Origin: Gemmatimonadota bacterium
Lineage (GTDB): Bacteria; Gemmatimonadota; Gemmatimonadetes; Longimicrobiales; Gaopeijiaceae
Assembly (NCBI GenBank): GCA_029863525.1
Contig: JAOTVL010000019.1
Span: forward strand, 1 to 37,158
Reading direction: 5' to 3'
Length of the DNA stretch: 37,158 nt
Shown here: positions 17,363 to 25,897 of the stretch, one piece after another
Position numbering within the stretch: the stretch's first letter is position 1
Layout: the number at the start of each line of letters is the position of its first letter
The notes under the pieces: generated by a model
The model's input: only the letters and a program-made list of their open reading frames with translations
Told to the model about the DNA's origin: nothing
Database searches by the model: none
Made by a program: the position numbers and the translations under genes

Positions 17363-17843
17363 GGCAGGCCCGTTCCGGCTGCTCTTCGTTTGCACGGGCA
17401 ACACCTGTCGGAGCCCGATGGCGGAAGCGATCGCACGCCGCAGGGTCGATGAGCGGGGGTGGACGCAGGTCGAGGTTCGGTCGGCCGGGGCGGCCGCCTT
17501 TCCCGGAAGTCCGGCGTCCGACGGTGCGGTGCGCGTGGCGAAGGCGCGCGGGCTGGATCTGACCAGCCACGAGTCGACACCGCTGACGGCGGAGCTCGTC
17601 GAGGAGGCCGACCTCATTCTCACCATGACCTCGTCGCACCTACTGCGAGTGATCGAGCTCGGTGCGGGAGAGCGGGCGGCCGTGATCACTTCGTTCGCCG
17701 AGGGCTCCGAAGGAGTCCTCGACTTGGGGGGTGTCCCCGATCCGATCGGGGGGCCCGACGAGGAGTACGCGGAGACCTTCGACGTCCTGGACGAGCTCAT
17801 CGTCCGCTCGCTCGATCGTCTCGTTCCCGTGGTCGAGCCATGA
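17343..17843 (+). CDS. Low-molecular-weight phosphatase, probable protein-arginine phosphatase (YwlE type)
   Basis: The 166-residue product has the LMW phosphatase loop VCTGNTCRSPMAE near the N-terminus (nucleophile Cys17, Arg23) and the general-acid segment DPIGGPDEEY near residue 135. In YwlE of Bacillus the fifth loop residue is Thr and selects phosphoarginine, while true tyrosine phosphatases have Ile there (CxGNICRS). Here it is Thr21, which favours arginine phosphatase activity; this is inference from one residue. No McsB-type arginine kinase is in the window. The ATG at 17343 lies within the end of the Sua5-type gene, and the stop overlaps the aroE ATG (ATGA), so the gene is embedded in the operon. 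Confidence 0.88.
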   Translation: MESESTEAGPFRLLFVCTGNTCRSPMAEAIARRRVDERGWTQVEVRSAGAAAFPGSPASDGAVRVAKARGLDLTSHESTPLTAELVEEADLILTMTSSHLLRVIELGAGERAAVITSFAEGSEGVLDLGGVPDPIGGPDEEYAETFDVLDELIVRSLDRLVPVVEP

Positions 17844-18688
17844 CCCTGACCACCAGCCCGACGGTCACGGCCAAGACCCGGGTGCTCACGCTCCTGGGCG
17901 ACCCCGTGGCCCACTCGGCCTCACCGGAGCTTCAGAACGCGGCCTTTGCCGCCACCGGTGTCGATGGAGTCTACGTCGCCGTTCGCTGCGCGGGGGACGA
18001 CCTGGTCGGATTCATGCGCGGCCTCGCCCGAGCCGGGGGAGGAGGCAACGTCACGATTCCCCACAAGGAGAAGGCTGCGAGCCTACTGGACGTGCGGAGC
18101 GAGGCCGTCCGAAGGACCGGCGCGTGCAATACGTTCTGGGGTGACGCCCGAGGCCGGGTCCACGGGGACAACACCGACGTCGAGGGATTTCAACGCGCCC
18201 TTCGGGTCTTCCTCGAGGGGTCCGCGCAGGGGATCCGCGTGTTGCTGCTCGGTGCCGGCGGCGCCGCCCGAGCCGCGCTGCTCGGGCTTCTGCAGGAGGG
18301 GGCCGAAGAGGTATGGATCTACAACCGGACGAAGGAGCGGGCCCGCGCGATCGCGCGTCGGATTGGCGGCCAGAAGGCCCGGGTCGTCTCGGTCGTCCGA
18401 GAGTTGGAGGGCGAGCGGTTCGACCTCGTGGTCAACGCGACCAGCCTCGGACTCGCCGAAGGTGACGCCAGTCCCATCGACTTCGCCATGCTGGGGCGCG
18501 CCGGAGCCGCCATGGATCTCGTCTATGGTCGACACGTCACGCCGTTCGTCCGAGCTGCGGACGCTGCGGGTATTCGCTCGACGGACGGGCTCGAGATGTT
18601 GGTTCAACAAGGCGCGGCGTCTTTCGAGTGCTGGTGGGATGTCGACGCCCCGGTGGATCGAATGCGCGAGGTCGTGGCGAGCCGGTGA
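17840..18688 (+). CDS. aroE: Shikimate dehydrogenase (NADP+)
   Basis: Reduces 3-dehydroshikimate to shikimate in aromatic amino-acid synthesis. The 282-residue chain has the substrate-binding N-terminal domain with GDPVAHSASPELQNAAF, catalytic Lys in NVTIPHKEKAA, and NTDVEGF with the paired catalytic Asp. The NADP-binding half starts LLLGAGGAARAALLGL, followed by IYNRTKERARAIARR, whose Asn-Arg-Thr is the usual NADP-phosphate contact, and ends DGLEMLVQQGAASFECW. ATG 17840 is chosen because it overlaps the upstream stop (ATGA) and fits the family start. The stop overlaps comF (GTGA). Confidence 0.95.
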   Translation: MTLTTSPTVTAKTRVLTLLGDPVAHSASPELQNAAFAATGVDGVYVAVRCAGDDLVGFMRGLARAGGGGNVTIPHKEKAASLLDVRSEAVRRTGACNTFWGDARGRVHGDNTDVEGFQRALRVFLEGSAQGIRVLLLGAGGAARAALLGLLQEGAEEVWIYNRTKERARAIARRIGGQKARVVSVVRELEGERFDLVVNATSLGLAEGDASPIDFAMLGRAGAAMDLVYGRHVTPFVRAADAAGIRSTDGLEMLVQQGAASFECWWDVDAPVDRMREVVASR

Positions 18689-19479
18689 CGCGGTGGGCGG
18701 AAGGCCTCGGGGGCCTGCTCGACTTTCTGCTCCCCACGGGATGCGTCGTGTGCCGGGCGTGGATCGCGAGGGATATCGACAAGGGCGATACCGTGATTGT
18801 CTGCGCTCGGTGTCGAACCCGCCTCGAGGTCGCGAGTTGGCCCCGGTGCCCCCGGTGCCACGCGCCTCGTGGGACCGGCCGCGGACAAGCGCCCGATTGT
18901 CTCGAATGTCGCGAGTGGCCGGCCGAGCTGTCTTTGGCGCGCTACGCGCACGTACTCACTTCCCCCGCGAGCGATCTCGTGCACGGGCTGAAGTATGAGG
19001 GGTGGGCCGAGTTGGCGTGTCTCATGGGGCGCCGCATGGCGAGGGTCGTGGAGCGCGAGACCCCTAGGAGGGGGAGGCTGGGGAGGATTGAAGGGGTGGT
19101 GCCGGTCCCCACGACCGAGCGTCGCCGCTCGGCGCGGGGATACAACCAGGCCGCGCTGCTCGCGAAGGTGGTCAGCGAGACGCTGCGGCTACCGTTGCTG
19201 AATGCCTTGGAGCGATCCTCCGCGCCCGCCTCCCAAACGACGCTGTCGCCGGATGCACGCCGCGAGAACGTGAGGGGCGCCTTCGGTGTGATCTCCGACC
19301 AGGCCACCCGAATCCGCGGCATGGACGTGCTGCTCGTCGACGACGTCCTCACCACGGGTGCCACCGCCGGTGAGGCGGCACGGTCGCTCGTGTCGGTGGG
19401 AGCCCGCTCGGTGCGGCTGCTTACGTTCGCTCGAGCCTTGCCGCAAGCCTCGTCCCTTCGGCGTCGCCCCGCAGCCTGA
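18685..19479 (+). CDS. ComF family phosphoribosyltransferase-like protein
   Basis: The 264-residue product has an N-terminal zinc-ribbon region with Cys pairs CVVC, CARC, CPRC and CLEC (about residues 18-75) and a C-terminal type-I phosphoribosyltransferase fold whose PRPP loop is VLLVDDVLTTGATAGEA. VVPVPTTERRRSARGYNQA is also typical. ComF/GntX proteins are needed for DNA uptake during transformation in several bacteria, but many non-competent species carry them and the biochemical role is open. The GTG start overlaps the aroE stop. It is the last gene of the run begun at yicC; the gap promoter overlaps its stop. Confidence 0.9.
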   Translation: MTRWAEGLGGLLDFLLPTGCVVCRAWIARDIDKGDTVIVCARCRTRLEVASWPRCPRCHAPRGTGRGQAPDCLECREWPAELSLARYAHVLTSPASDLVHGLKYEGWAELACLMGRRMARVVERETPRRGRLGRIEGVVPVPTTERRRSARGYNQAALLAKVVSETLRLPLLNALERSSAPASQTTLSPDARRENVRGAFGVISDQATRIRGMDVLLVDDVLTTGATAGEAARSLVSVGARSVRLLTFARALPQASSLRRRPAA

Positions 19480-19504
19480 GAAACGGCGGCGCAGGCGTTA
19501 TGTT
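19476..19504 (+). promoter_or_regulatory. Candidate promoter of gap
   Basis: CTGAGA (19476-19481) and TATGTT (19499-19504) are 17 bp apart, overlapping the comF stop, with about 48 nt of leader before the gap ATG. GGGAG at about 19544-19548 would be its ribosome site, rather distant at 10-11 nt. Confidence 0.4.
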
Positions 19505-19513
19505 ACGCGCTGA

Positions 19514-20569
<1,056 letters not shown>

Positions 20570-20634
20570 TCGTAGTGCGGCGCACCGGTGGCTCCGTCGG
20601 CGGTCGGCATCGTGTCGCACGCGGTCCGAGAGGA

Positions 20635-20662
20635 TGTAACTTCGGTTCAGAGCCTGCGTAGT
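20635..20662 (+). promoter_or_regulatory. ECF-type promoter before the first sigma gene
   Basis: TGTAAC (20635-20640), 16 bp spacer, CGTAGT (20657-20662). The AAC-N16-CGT pattern is typical of ECF sigma targets such as Bacillus sigma-W promoters. The same arrangement, TCTAAC-N16-CGTCTA, precedes the second sigma gene. Transcription would begin at or just before the ATG at 20671, giving a nearly leaderless message. Confidence 0.5.
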
Positions 20663-20670
20663 ACAGGACG

Positions 20671-21261
20671 ATGCATATGGAGCCGGATGTAGCCCTGAAG
20701 GGCCCAGCGACGAGCCATCGGAAGCGTGAGGACTCGCTTCCGAGTGAGTTCGAGCAGTGGTATGTCGAGTACCAGAGCGCGGTGTATCGCTACGTGCGGT
20801 TCAGGGTCGCGACGCGGGAGGCCGCCGAGGACGTCACGTCCATGGTCTTCATGAAGGCGCTGCGCGCGTTCGGTCGCTACGACCGCGATCGGGCCTCGCC
20901 CAAGACCTGGCTGCTTCGGATCGCGAGGAACGCGGTCACGGACCATCTCCGGTCCTTGAAGCGGCGAGGCTCGCTACACGTCTCGCTCGACCGCATCCCC
21001 GATCTCGTGGCGGACATCCCGTCCCACGAAGAGCGGGTCATCAAGCAGGAACGCATCCAGCGCCTCCTCAATGGGGCCCGGACGCTGCGGAAGAGCGACC
21101 AGGAAATCCTCAGCCTACGCTACGGCGCCGGACTCGAGAATCCGGAGATCGCCGAGCAGCTGGGCATCAGCAACAATGCCGTCGCTGTCCGACTCCATCG
21201 CGCCCTCAAGAGGTTGAAGGCGTCGGTGGAGGCGGAGGCGCACGAAGCCATAGATCAATGA
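20671..21261 (+). CDS. ECF-like RNA polymerase sigma factor
   Basis: A 196-residue sigma-70 family protein with region 2 (about 25-95: FEQWYVEYQSAVYRYVRFRVATREAAEDVTSMVF, with WLLRIARNAVTDHLRS for core binding and -10 contact) and region 4 (about 125-185: LLNGARTLRKSDQEILSLRYGAGLENPEIAEQLGIS, with NNAVAVRLHRALKRLK as the recognition helix). Regions 1.1 and 3 are absent, as in group IV. ATG 20671 fits the promoter spacing; ATG 20677 has a better-placed AGGA (8 nt). The stop overlaps the next gene (ATGA), whose product is membrane-bound and sits where an anti-sigma factor is normally encoded. The inducing signal is unknown. Confidence 0.92.
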   Translation: MHMEPDVALKGPATSHRKREDSLPSEFEQWYVEYQSAVYRYVRFRVATREAAEDVTSMVFMKALRAFGRYDRDRASPKTWLLRIARNAVTDHLRSLKRRGSLHVSLDRIPDLVADIPSHEERVIKQERIQRLLNGARTLRKSDQEILSLRYGAGLENPEIAEQLGISNNAVAVRLHRALKRLKASVEAEAHEAIDQ

Positions 21262-23366
21262 CCGACATGTTCGACATTTCGGGCGGCAGGTTGCCCGACG
21301 ACCTGCGCGCGCTCGACGAAGAGCTGTCCGCGCTTCGCTATGAGGAGCGACCCTCGTTCGTCCCGGAGCTGCGTGCGGAGCTTGCGCGGGTTTGGGCCGG
21401 GGAGTCCATCAGGACGGGTTCGACGCTCCGCCGTCATCTCGCGGCCGCCGCGCTCGCCGCGGTATTTCTTGGGAGCGCGTCCGTGCCGGCGGCGAGGGCG
21501 TCGTTCGTGCGCCTGATCGGGGCGTTCACGCCCGAGCCGGAGGCCGCGCAGGTTCAGTCGCCGGTACAGCCGCTCCCGCCGGGGCCCGAGGCGGCCGCGG
21601 CGCCCGAGGCGGACGTTGATGAGCCGGAGGTCATCGCCGCCCCGAGCGTTTCAGTGGAGGCGACGGGGGATGTAGCCGCGCCGGTCATGATGGTCCCCTC
21701 GCCGCCGATCGTCCCGGAGATGCTCGATCGTGAAGCGGCCGAGGCGATGTTGCAGGCGGCGTATCCGGAGAGTCTCCAGCGACGGGGCATCGGCGGAATC
21801 GTCCGTGTGCGGATGTGGGTCGACGACACGGGACGCGCGAGCGACGCTTCGGTTTCGGAGTCGTCCGGCGTCGGAGAACTGGACCGAATCGCGCGCTTGG
21901 TGGCCCCGAGCTTCCGGTTCATGCCCGGATTGCAGGAGGGGCGGCCCGTGGGGACGTGGATCGAGTTTCCGGTCCTCTTCGAGCCCGATCCGGAGCGCGT
22001 GGATCGTGTCTTGGGTCCGGTCGTCGACCCGATGAGCCTGCCGACGGTAGACCGCAGCGAGTGGTGGCACCTGAGCGAGCCGCTCGATCTGGCGACGCTG
22101 GCTCGCTCCCCGCGGACCGATCGGATCGAGGCGAATGAGATTACGATCGCCGAGCGAGGGTTGGTGGCGGCGCTCGAAGATCCATCCGTCGTCGAGACGT
22201 TCGGTCCCGCGGTCGCAATCCTCCGCGGTGTGGCCCCCGAATCCGTGACCCCCACCGAGTGGCGAGCCGCGGTCGGCGCGGCGCTCGACGACGCGATTGC
22301 GCGGGGTGCGGAGACACCAGCGTCGCTCCTCGCACTCGGTCGGATCCGTCTGCGGCAGGGCGTTCGGACGGAAGCCAGGGGGCTCTTCGAGCGAGGCTTG
22401 CAGATCGCTCTCTCCGGCCCCGATGCTACCGGCGCATGGGTGGTCGGCGAACTCCACTACGAGCGAGGGAGGTTGGTGCAGGACAACTGGCGAGCCTCCA
22501 CCGGGGTCGGGCGCGTACGCTCCGAAGCCTTCAGCGCCGCCTCGTGCGCGGCAGCCCGCTCCTCGGGAGGTGCGGGTACGGGGTTCGCGTCCGTGGAACG
22601 GCTCATCGCGTGGAACTACCTCTGTCCGGGTGAGCTGGGCGACGTGTTCGCCGCGGGCTTCGAGCCGCACGAAGGTCGGGCCTCCGCGGATCTGACGCTG
22701 ATGATGGCGTCCTACCGGGCGGCGATCGAGGCGTATCCGGGCCACGTCGGCGCGAACACCGACTTCCTCGTCACCCTCGCCGGCGACGGTCGATGGGAGG
22801 ACGTCTTGCGCGGTGCGCTGCGCTTCACGCGGGTCAGCGACGGGCATCCCAACGGGCTGTTGCTGGCCGGCATCGCGCTCCAGCGGCTCGAGCGTTCGAC
22901 GGAGGCGGCCGAGCACTTCGAGGCGGCGCTCGAACGGATGGATCCCGCCCTTGCCGATCGACTCGCGGACGTGGGATTCCTTCTGCGCGTCGAGGACCGC
23001 TATCGCTATCGGAGCCTTCCTGCGCTGGAACGGCGCGCCTGGGAGGTCGACTTCTGGGCCCGGAAGGACCGAAATGCCAGGACCGAGGTGAACGAGCGGC
23101 GGGTCGAGCACCTCTCCCGGACGGCTTACGCCCACCTGGCGCTCGGGGGCGTTTACGGCGACGCGGGGGAAGTCTGGGTGCGATTCGGTGGACCGAAGCA
23201 CGTTCATGTCGTCGACGGCGGCTCCGGGCGCCTGACGGAGTTCTGGGACTACGGGAGTGGCCCGGACATCACCTTCGTCCGGTGGGCCTCGGGTGCGGAG
23301 GCCGACCTGACGCCGGAGGGCCGCGCGTACGTCGACGACCTGGGACGAGTCTTCTCGCCGGAGTAG
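21258..23366 (+). CDS. Membrane protein with TonB C-terminal domain and GWxTD-like domain, in anti-sigma position
   Basis: A 702-residue fusion. Residues 1-60 are a charged, probably cytoplasmic segment; 61-78 (LAAAALAAVFLGSASVPA) are a single membrane helix; 91-155 are a Pro/Ala/Glu-rich linker; about 156-242 match a TonB C-terminal domain (LQRRGIGGIVRVRMWVDDTG, VSESSGVGELDRIA, GTWIEFPVLF). Residues about 320-600 contain TPR-like helical pairs (LLALGRIRLRQGVRTEARGL; LLAGIALQRLERSTEAAEHF). Residues about 605-695 resemble a GWxTD domain: DFWARKDRNARTEVNERRVEH, GEVWVRFGGPKH, LTEFWDYGSGPDITFV. Coupling to an ECF sigma gene and the topology suggest the N-terminus binds sigma, but it matches no anti-sigma family I know. 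Start ATG 21258 overlaps the sigma stop. Confidence 0.8.
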   Translation: MTDMFDISGGRLPDDLRALDEELSALRYEERPSFVPELRAELARVWAGESIRTGSTLRRHLAAAALAAVFLGSASVPAARASFVRLIGAFTPEPEAAQVQSPVQPLPPGPEAAAAPEADVDEPEVIAAPSVSVEATGDVAAPVMMVPSPPIVPEMLDREAAEAMLQAAYPESLQRRGIGGIVRVRMWVDDTGRASDASVSESSGVGELDRIARLVAPSFRFMPGLQEGRPVGTWIEFPVLFEPDPERVDRVLGPVVDPMSLPTVDRSEWWHLSEPLDLATLARSPRTDRIEANEITIAERGLVAALEDPSVVETFGPAVAILRGVAPESVTPTEWRAAVGAALDDAIARGAETPASLLALGRIRLRQGVRTEARGLFERGLQIALSGPDATGAWVVGELHYERGRLVQDNWRASTGVGRVRSEAFSAASCAAARSSGGAGTGFASVERLIAWNYLCPGELGDVFAAGFEPHEGRASADLTLMMASYRAAIEAYPGHVGANTDFLVTLAGDGRWEDVLRGALRFTRVSDGHPNGLLLAGIALQRLERSTEAAEHFEAALERMDPALADRLADVGFLLRVEDRYRYRSLPALERRAWEVDFWARKDRNARTEVNERRVEHLSRTAYAHLALGGVYGDAGEVWVRFGGPKHVHVVDGGSGRLTEFWDYGSGPDITFVRWASGAEADLTPEGRAYVDDLGRVFSPE

Positions 23367-23378
23367 GGGCCGAGAATC

Positions 23379-23400
23379 CGCGACATGATTTCATGTCGCG
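23379..23400. repeat. 22-bp perfect palindrome before pgk
   Basis: CGCGACATGA-TT-TCATGTCGCG: 10-bp arms around two bases, 12 nt after the preceding stop. It covers the place where the pgk -35 should be. It may be a regulator's operator, a terminator stem for the upstream gene (no T-run follows), or both. Confidence 0.7.
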
Positions 23401-23407
23401 ACGGGGT

Positions 23408-23413
23408 TAGAAT
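23408..23413 (+). promoter_or_regulatory. -10-like element of pgk
   Basis: TAGAAT, identical to the dnaB -10 candidate. The hexamer 17 bp upstream (ATGATT, 23385-23390) is a poor -35 and lies within the palindrome at 23379-23400, as expected for a promoter that a bound protein controls. Confidence 0.4.
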
Positions 23414-23461
23414 GGGCCGACTCGAAACCCGGCCCAACCCTCAGACCCCGTGGGGTTCTCG

Positions 23462-24667
23462 TTGAACAAGAAGACGATTTCGGACGTCGAGCTGAGTTGG
23501 TTCGAGGGCAGTGGAGTCGTCGTCCGAGCCGACCTCAACGTGCCGCTCGACGACGGCGTCGTGGCCGACGACCAACGCATCAGGGCGTCGCTTCCGACCC
23601 TTCGGTTTCTGACGTCTTCCGGGGCGCGCGTCGTGTTGTTGTCGCACCTCGGCCGCCCCAAGGGCGAGGTCGATCCGGAGTTCTCCCTCGCGCCCGTGGC
23701 CGCGCGCTTGGACGAACTGATCGAGGCACCCGTGCGCTTCATCCCCCACTCGGATGGCGCCGAGGCCGCCTCGCAGGTGGCCGAGGTCCCGCAGGGTGGC
23801 ATCGCCCTCCTCGAGAACACTCGTTTCCTCGCCGGAGAAACGAAGAACGACCCGGCGCTCGCGCAGTCGTGGGCCGAGCTCGGCGAGCTTTTCGTCAACG
23901 ACGCCTTCGGCACCGCGCATCGGGCACATGCGTCGACGGTGGGGCTCGCCGAAGCGATGCGAGCCCGAGGTCATGATGCGGTCGCGGGGCTGCTGATGGC
24001 GCGCGAGCTGCGCTATCTGGAAAGTGTCCTGCGCGCTCCTGAGCGGCCGTTCGTAGCCATCATCGGCGGAGCGAAGATCTCCTCGAAGATCGGCGTCGTG
24101 TCGGCCCTGTTGCCGCGCGTCGATCGGCTCCTGATCGGTGGCGCCATGGCGAACACGTTCTTTCGGGCCCTCGGCCTCGAGACCGGTGCGTCGCTCGTGG
24201 AGGAAGACAGCCTCGACGTTGCCGCGCGCCTCTTGGAGGAGGCCGGCGAGCGGATGGTCCTGCCCATCGATTGCGTGGTCGCGTCCGAGGTCTCCGAGCA
24301 CGCGTCCGCCCGTGTCGTCGCGCGCGATGCCGTGCAGGGCGAGGACAAGATCCTCGACATCGGCCCGAAGACTCGAGAGCGCTTCGGCGACATGATCGGA
24401 CGTGCGCGCTCGATCGTGTGGAACGGCCCCATGGGCGTCTTCGAGATGGAGCCGTTTGCGGGGGGGACCCTCTCGATCGTGGAGGCCGTTGCGTTAGCGT
24501 GTGATGGAGGCGCGTTGGGTGTGCTCGGAGGCGGGGACTCGGCTGCGGCCGCGGAGCGTGCGGGCGTCGCACATCGCTTGACTCACGTATCGACCGGGGG
24601 TGGTGCATCGCTCGAGCTTCTCGCGGGTGCGGTCCTACCCGGAGTCGACGCGCTGAGCGACTTCTGA
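23462..24667 (+). CDS. pgk: Phosphoglycerate kinase
   Basis: Transfers phosphate from 1,3-bisphosphoglycerate to ADP. The 401-residue product contains VRADLNVPL, LLSHLGRPKGE, LLENTRFLAGE, GGAKISSKIGV, and the nucleotide-binding WNGPMGVFEMEPFAGGT and GGGDSAAAAERAG, all family landmarks. TTG 23462 is chosen over GTG 23450: it follows GGGG (23452-23455) by 6 nt and gives MNKKTISDVELSWFEG, close to the usual pgk N-terminus, while the GTG has no purine-rich site. tpiA follows after 43 nt, so pgk-tpiA-secG is probably one transcript. Confidence 0.96.
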   Translation: MNKKTISDVELSWFEGSGVVVRADLNVPLDDGVVADDQRIRASLPTLRFLTSSGARVVLLSHLGRPKGEVDPEFSLAPVAARLDELIEAPVRFIPHSDGAEAASQVAEVPQGGIALLENTRFLAGETKNDPALAQSWAELGELFVNDAFGTAHRAHASTVGLAEAMRARGHDAVAGLLMARELRYLESVLRAPERPFVAIIGGAKISSKIGVVSALLPRVDRLLIGGAMANTFFRALGLETGASLVEEDSLDVAARLLEEAGERMVLPIDCVVASEVSEHASARVVARDAVQGEDKILDIGPKTRERFGDMIGRARSIVWNGPMGVFEMEPFAGGTLSIVEAVALACDGGALGVLGGGDSAAAAERAGVAHRLTHVSTGGGASLELLAGAVLPGVDALSDF

Positions 24668-24710
24668 CGCCATCTTCTTTCGAGACGAACGCACGAAGAC
24701 GAGGTGCACG

Positions 24711-25460
24711 ATGGCCGTGATCGCGGGAAACTGGAAGATGCACAAAGGGCCCTCGGAGACCCGCGAGTTCTTCGACAGACTCGACGCTGGCGCGGTGGGG
24801 AAGGACCACGAGCTGATCATATTCCCGCCCGTGGCCTCACTCTCCGCCGCCGTCTCGGCGAGGCGTGCGGCTTCGACCCAGGTGGGCCTGGGTGTCCAGA
24901 ACATCCACTGGGAAGACGGCGGTGCGTTCACCGGTGAAACATCGGCGCCAATCGCGGCGGATGCGGGCGCCCACTACGTGCTCGTGGGACACTCCGAACG
25001 AAGGCACGTCTTCGGAGAGTCTGACCGAGAGACGCACGACAAGGTCGCTGCGGCTCGGCGCCATGGACTCGTGCCCGTACTGTGCGTCGGCGAGACCCTC
25101 GAGGAGCGCCGCGAGGAGCGAGTGGACGAGGTGATTCTCCGCCAACTCGAGGCCGCGCTCCCCGCGCTCGGCGACGCGAAGGAGCGCTTCCTCCTTGCAT
25201 ACGAGCCCGTCTGGGCGATCGGAACCGGAGAGACCGCGACGCCGGCCGACGCCAGCGCCGCGCACGAGACGCTTCACGTTCGACTTGCCGACGCTTTTGG
25301 CGCGACCGTCGCCGCCGGAATCCCGATTCTCTACGGCGGCTCCGTGAAGCCGGCGAATGCAGGCGAGCTCCTGAGCGCCCCGCACGTCGGCGGAGTCCTC
25401 GTCGGGGGTGCGAGCCTCGACCCGGAGTCGTTCGTTGCGATCGCTCGAGCGGGGAGGTGA
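24711..25460 (+). CDS. tpiA: Triose-phosphate isomerase
   Basis: Interconverts dihydroxyacetone phosphate and glyceraldehyde-3-phosphate. The 249-residue chain shows all catalytic landmarks: GNWKMHK with the active Lys, VLVGHSERRHVFGE with the catalytic His, LLAYEPVWAIGTGE with the catalytic Glu and the phosphate-gripping loop start, and LYGGSVKPANAGEL near the C-terminus. The ATG follows GAGG by 8 nt. It lies between pgk and secG, a common arrangement. Confidence 0.97.
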   Translation: MAVIAGNWKMHKGPSETREFFDRLDAGAVGKDHELIIFPPVASLSAAVSARRAASTQVGLGVQNIHWEDGGAFTGETSAPIAADAGAHYVLVGHSERRHVFGESDRETHDKVAAARRHGLVPVLCVGETLEERREERVDEVILRQLEAALPALGDAKERFLLAYEPVWAIGTGETATPADASAAHETLHVRLADAFGATVAAGIPILYGGSVKPANAGELLSAPHVGGVLVGGASLDPESFVAIARAGR

Positions 25461-25488
25461 AGCCGTTGACACCCCTCCGAGCCTCTTC

Positions 25489-25501
25489 GACGTTTAACGT
25501 C
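25489..25501. promoter_or_regulatory. Short palindrome before secG
   Basis: GACGTT-T-AACGTC, a perfect 13-nt palindrome 27 nt before the secG ATG. A TTGACA at 25466-25471 lies upstream, but no good -10 sits 16-18 bp from it; the AT-rich TTTAAC within the palindrome is about 21 bp away. An internal promoter with operator is possible but weakly supported. Confidence 0.25.
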
Positions 25502-25527
25502 TAACTCCGAAGGGAATACGGTACGCG

Positions 25528-25893
25528 ATGTATGGTTTCTTGTTGGCCGTCATGGTGTTGGACGGCTTGATCTTGTCGGTCGTGATCCTCCTGCAAGCCG
25601 GAAAGGGCGGGGGTCTCGCCGCCGTCGGTGGTGGTGGGGGTACGATGGCCGACGGCGTGCTCGGCGGTCGTCAGGCGACCACCGTTTTGACGCGAGCCAC
25701 CTGGACGACCGGCACCATTTTCATGGTGCTGGCGCTCGTTCTCTCCATCATGTCGTCTCGTGCTCGCGCACCCGAGTCGGTCATCCAGGTCGATGCACCG
25801 GTGACCACGACGGCGCCTGAGCCGGTACTTCCTGGGCTCGGCGATACGCCCCCGCCCGCGAACGACGGCAACTCCGGCAACGAGGGCAACTGA
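25528..25893 (+). CDS. secG: Preprotein translocase subunit SecG
   Basis: SecG assists protein export through SecYEG. The 121-residue product has two membrane helices, residues about 3-24 (GFLLAVMVLDGLILSVVILL) and about 53-72 (TGTIFMVLALVLSIMSSRA), with the glycine-rich cytoplasmic loop QAGKGGGLAAVGGGGGTMADGVLGGRQATT between them, the family's hallmark. A Pro/Thr/Asn-rich tail (PVTTTAPEPVLPGLGD) extends beyond the usual end. Placement after tpiA is common in bacteria. The next gene begins at TTG 25898, 4 nt after the stop. Confidence 0.93.
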   Translation: MYGFLLAVMVLDGLILSVVILLQAGKGGGLAAVGGGGGTMADGVLGGRQATTVLTRATWTTGTIFMVLALVLSIMSSRARAPESVIQVDAPVTTTAPEPVLPGLGDTPPPANDGNSGNEGN

Positions 25894-25897
25894 CCCC

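Noticed and set aside
25466-25498. TTGACA plus TTTAAC as a strong secG promoter
   Set aside because: Spacing of about 21 bp is too long; only the palindrome is reported, at low confidence.
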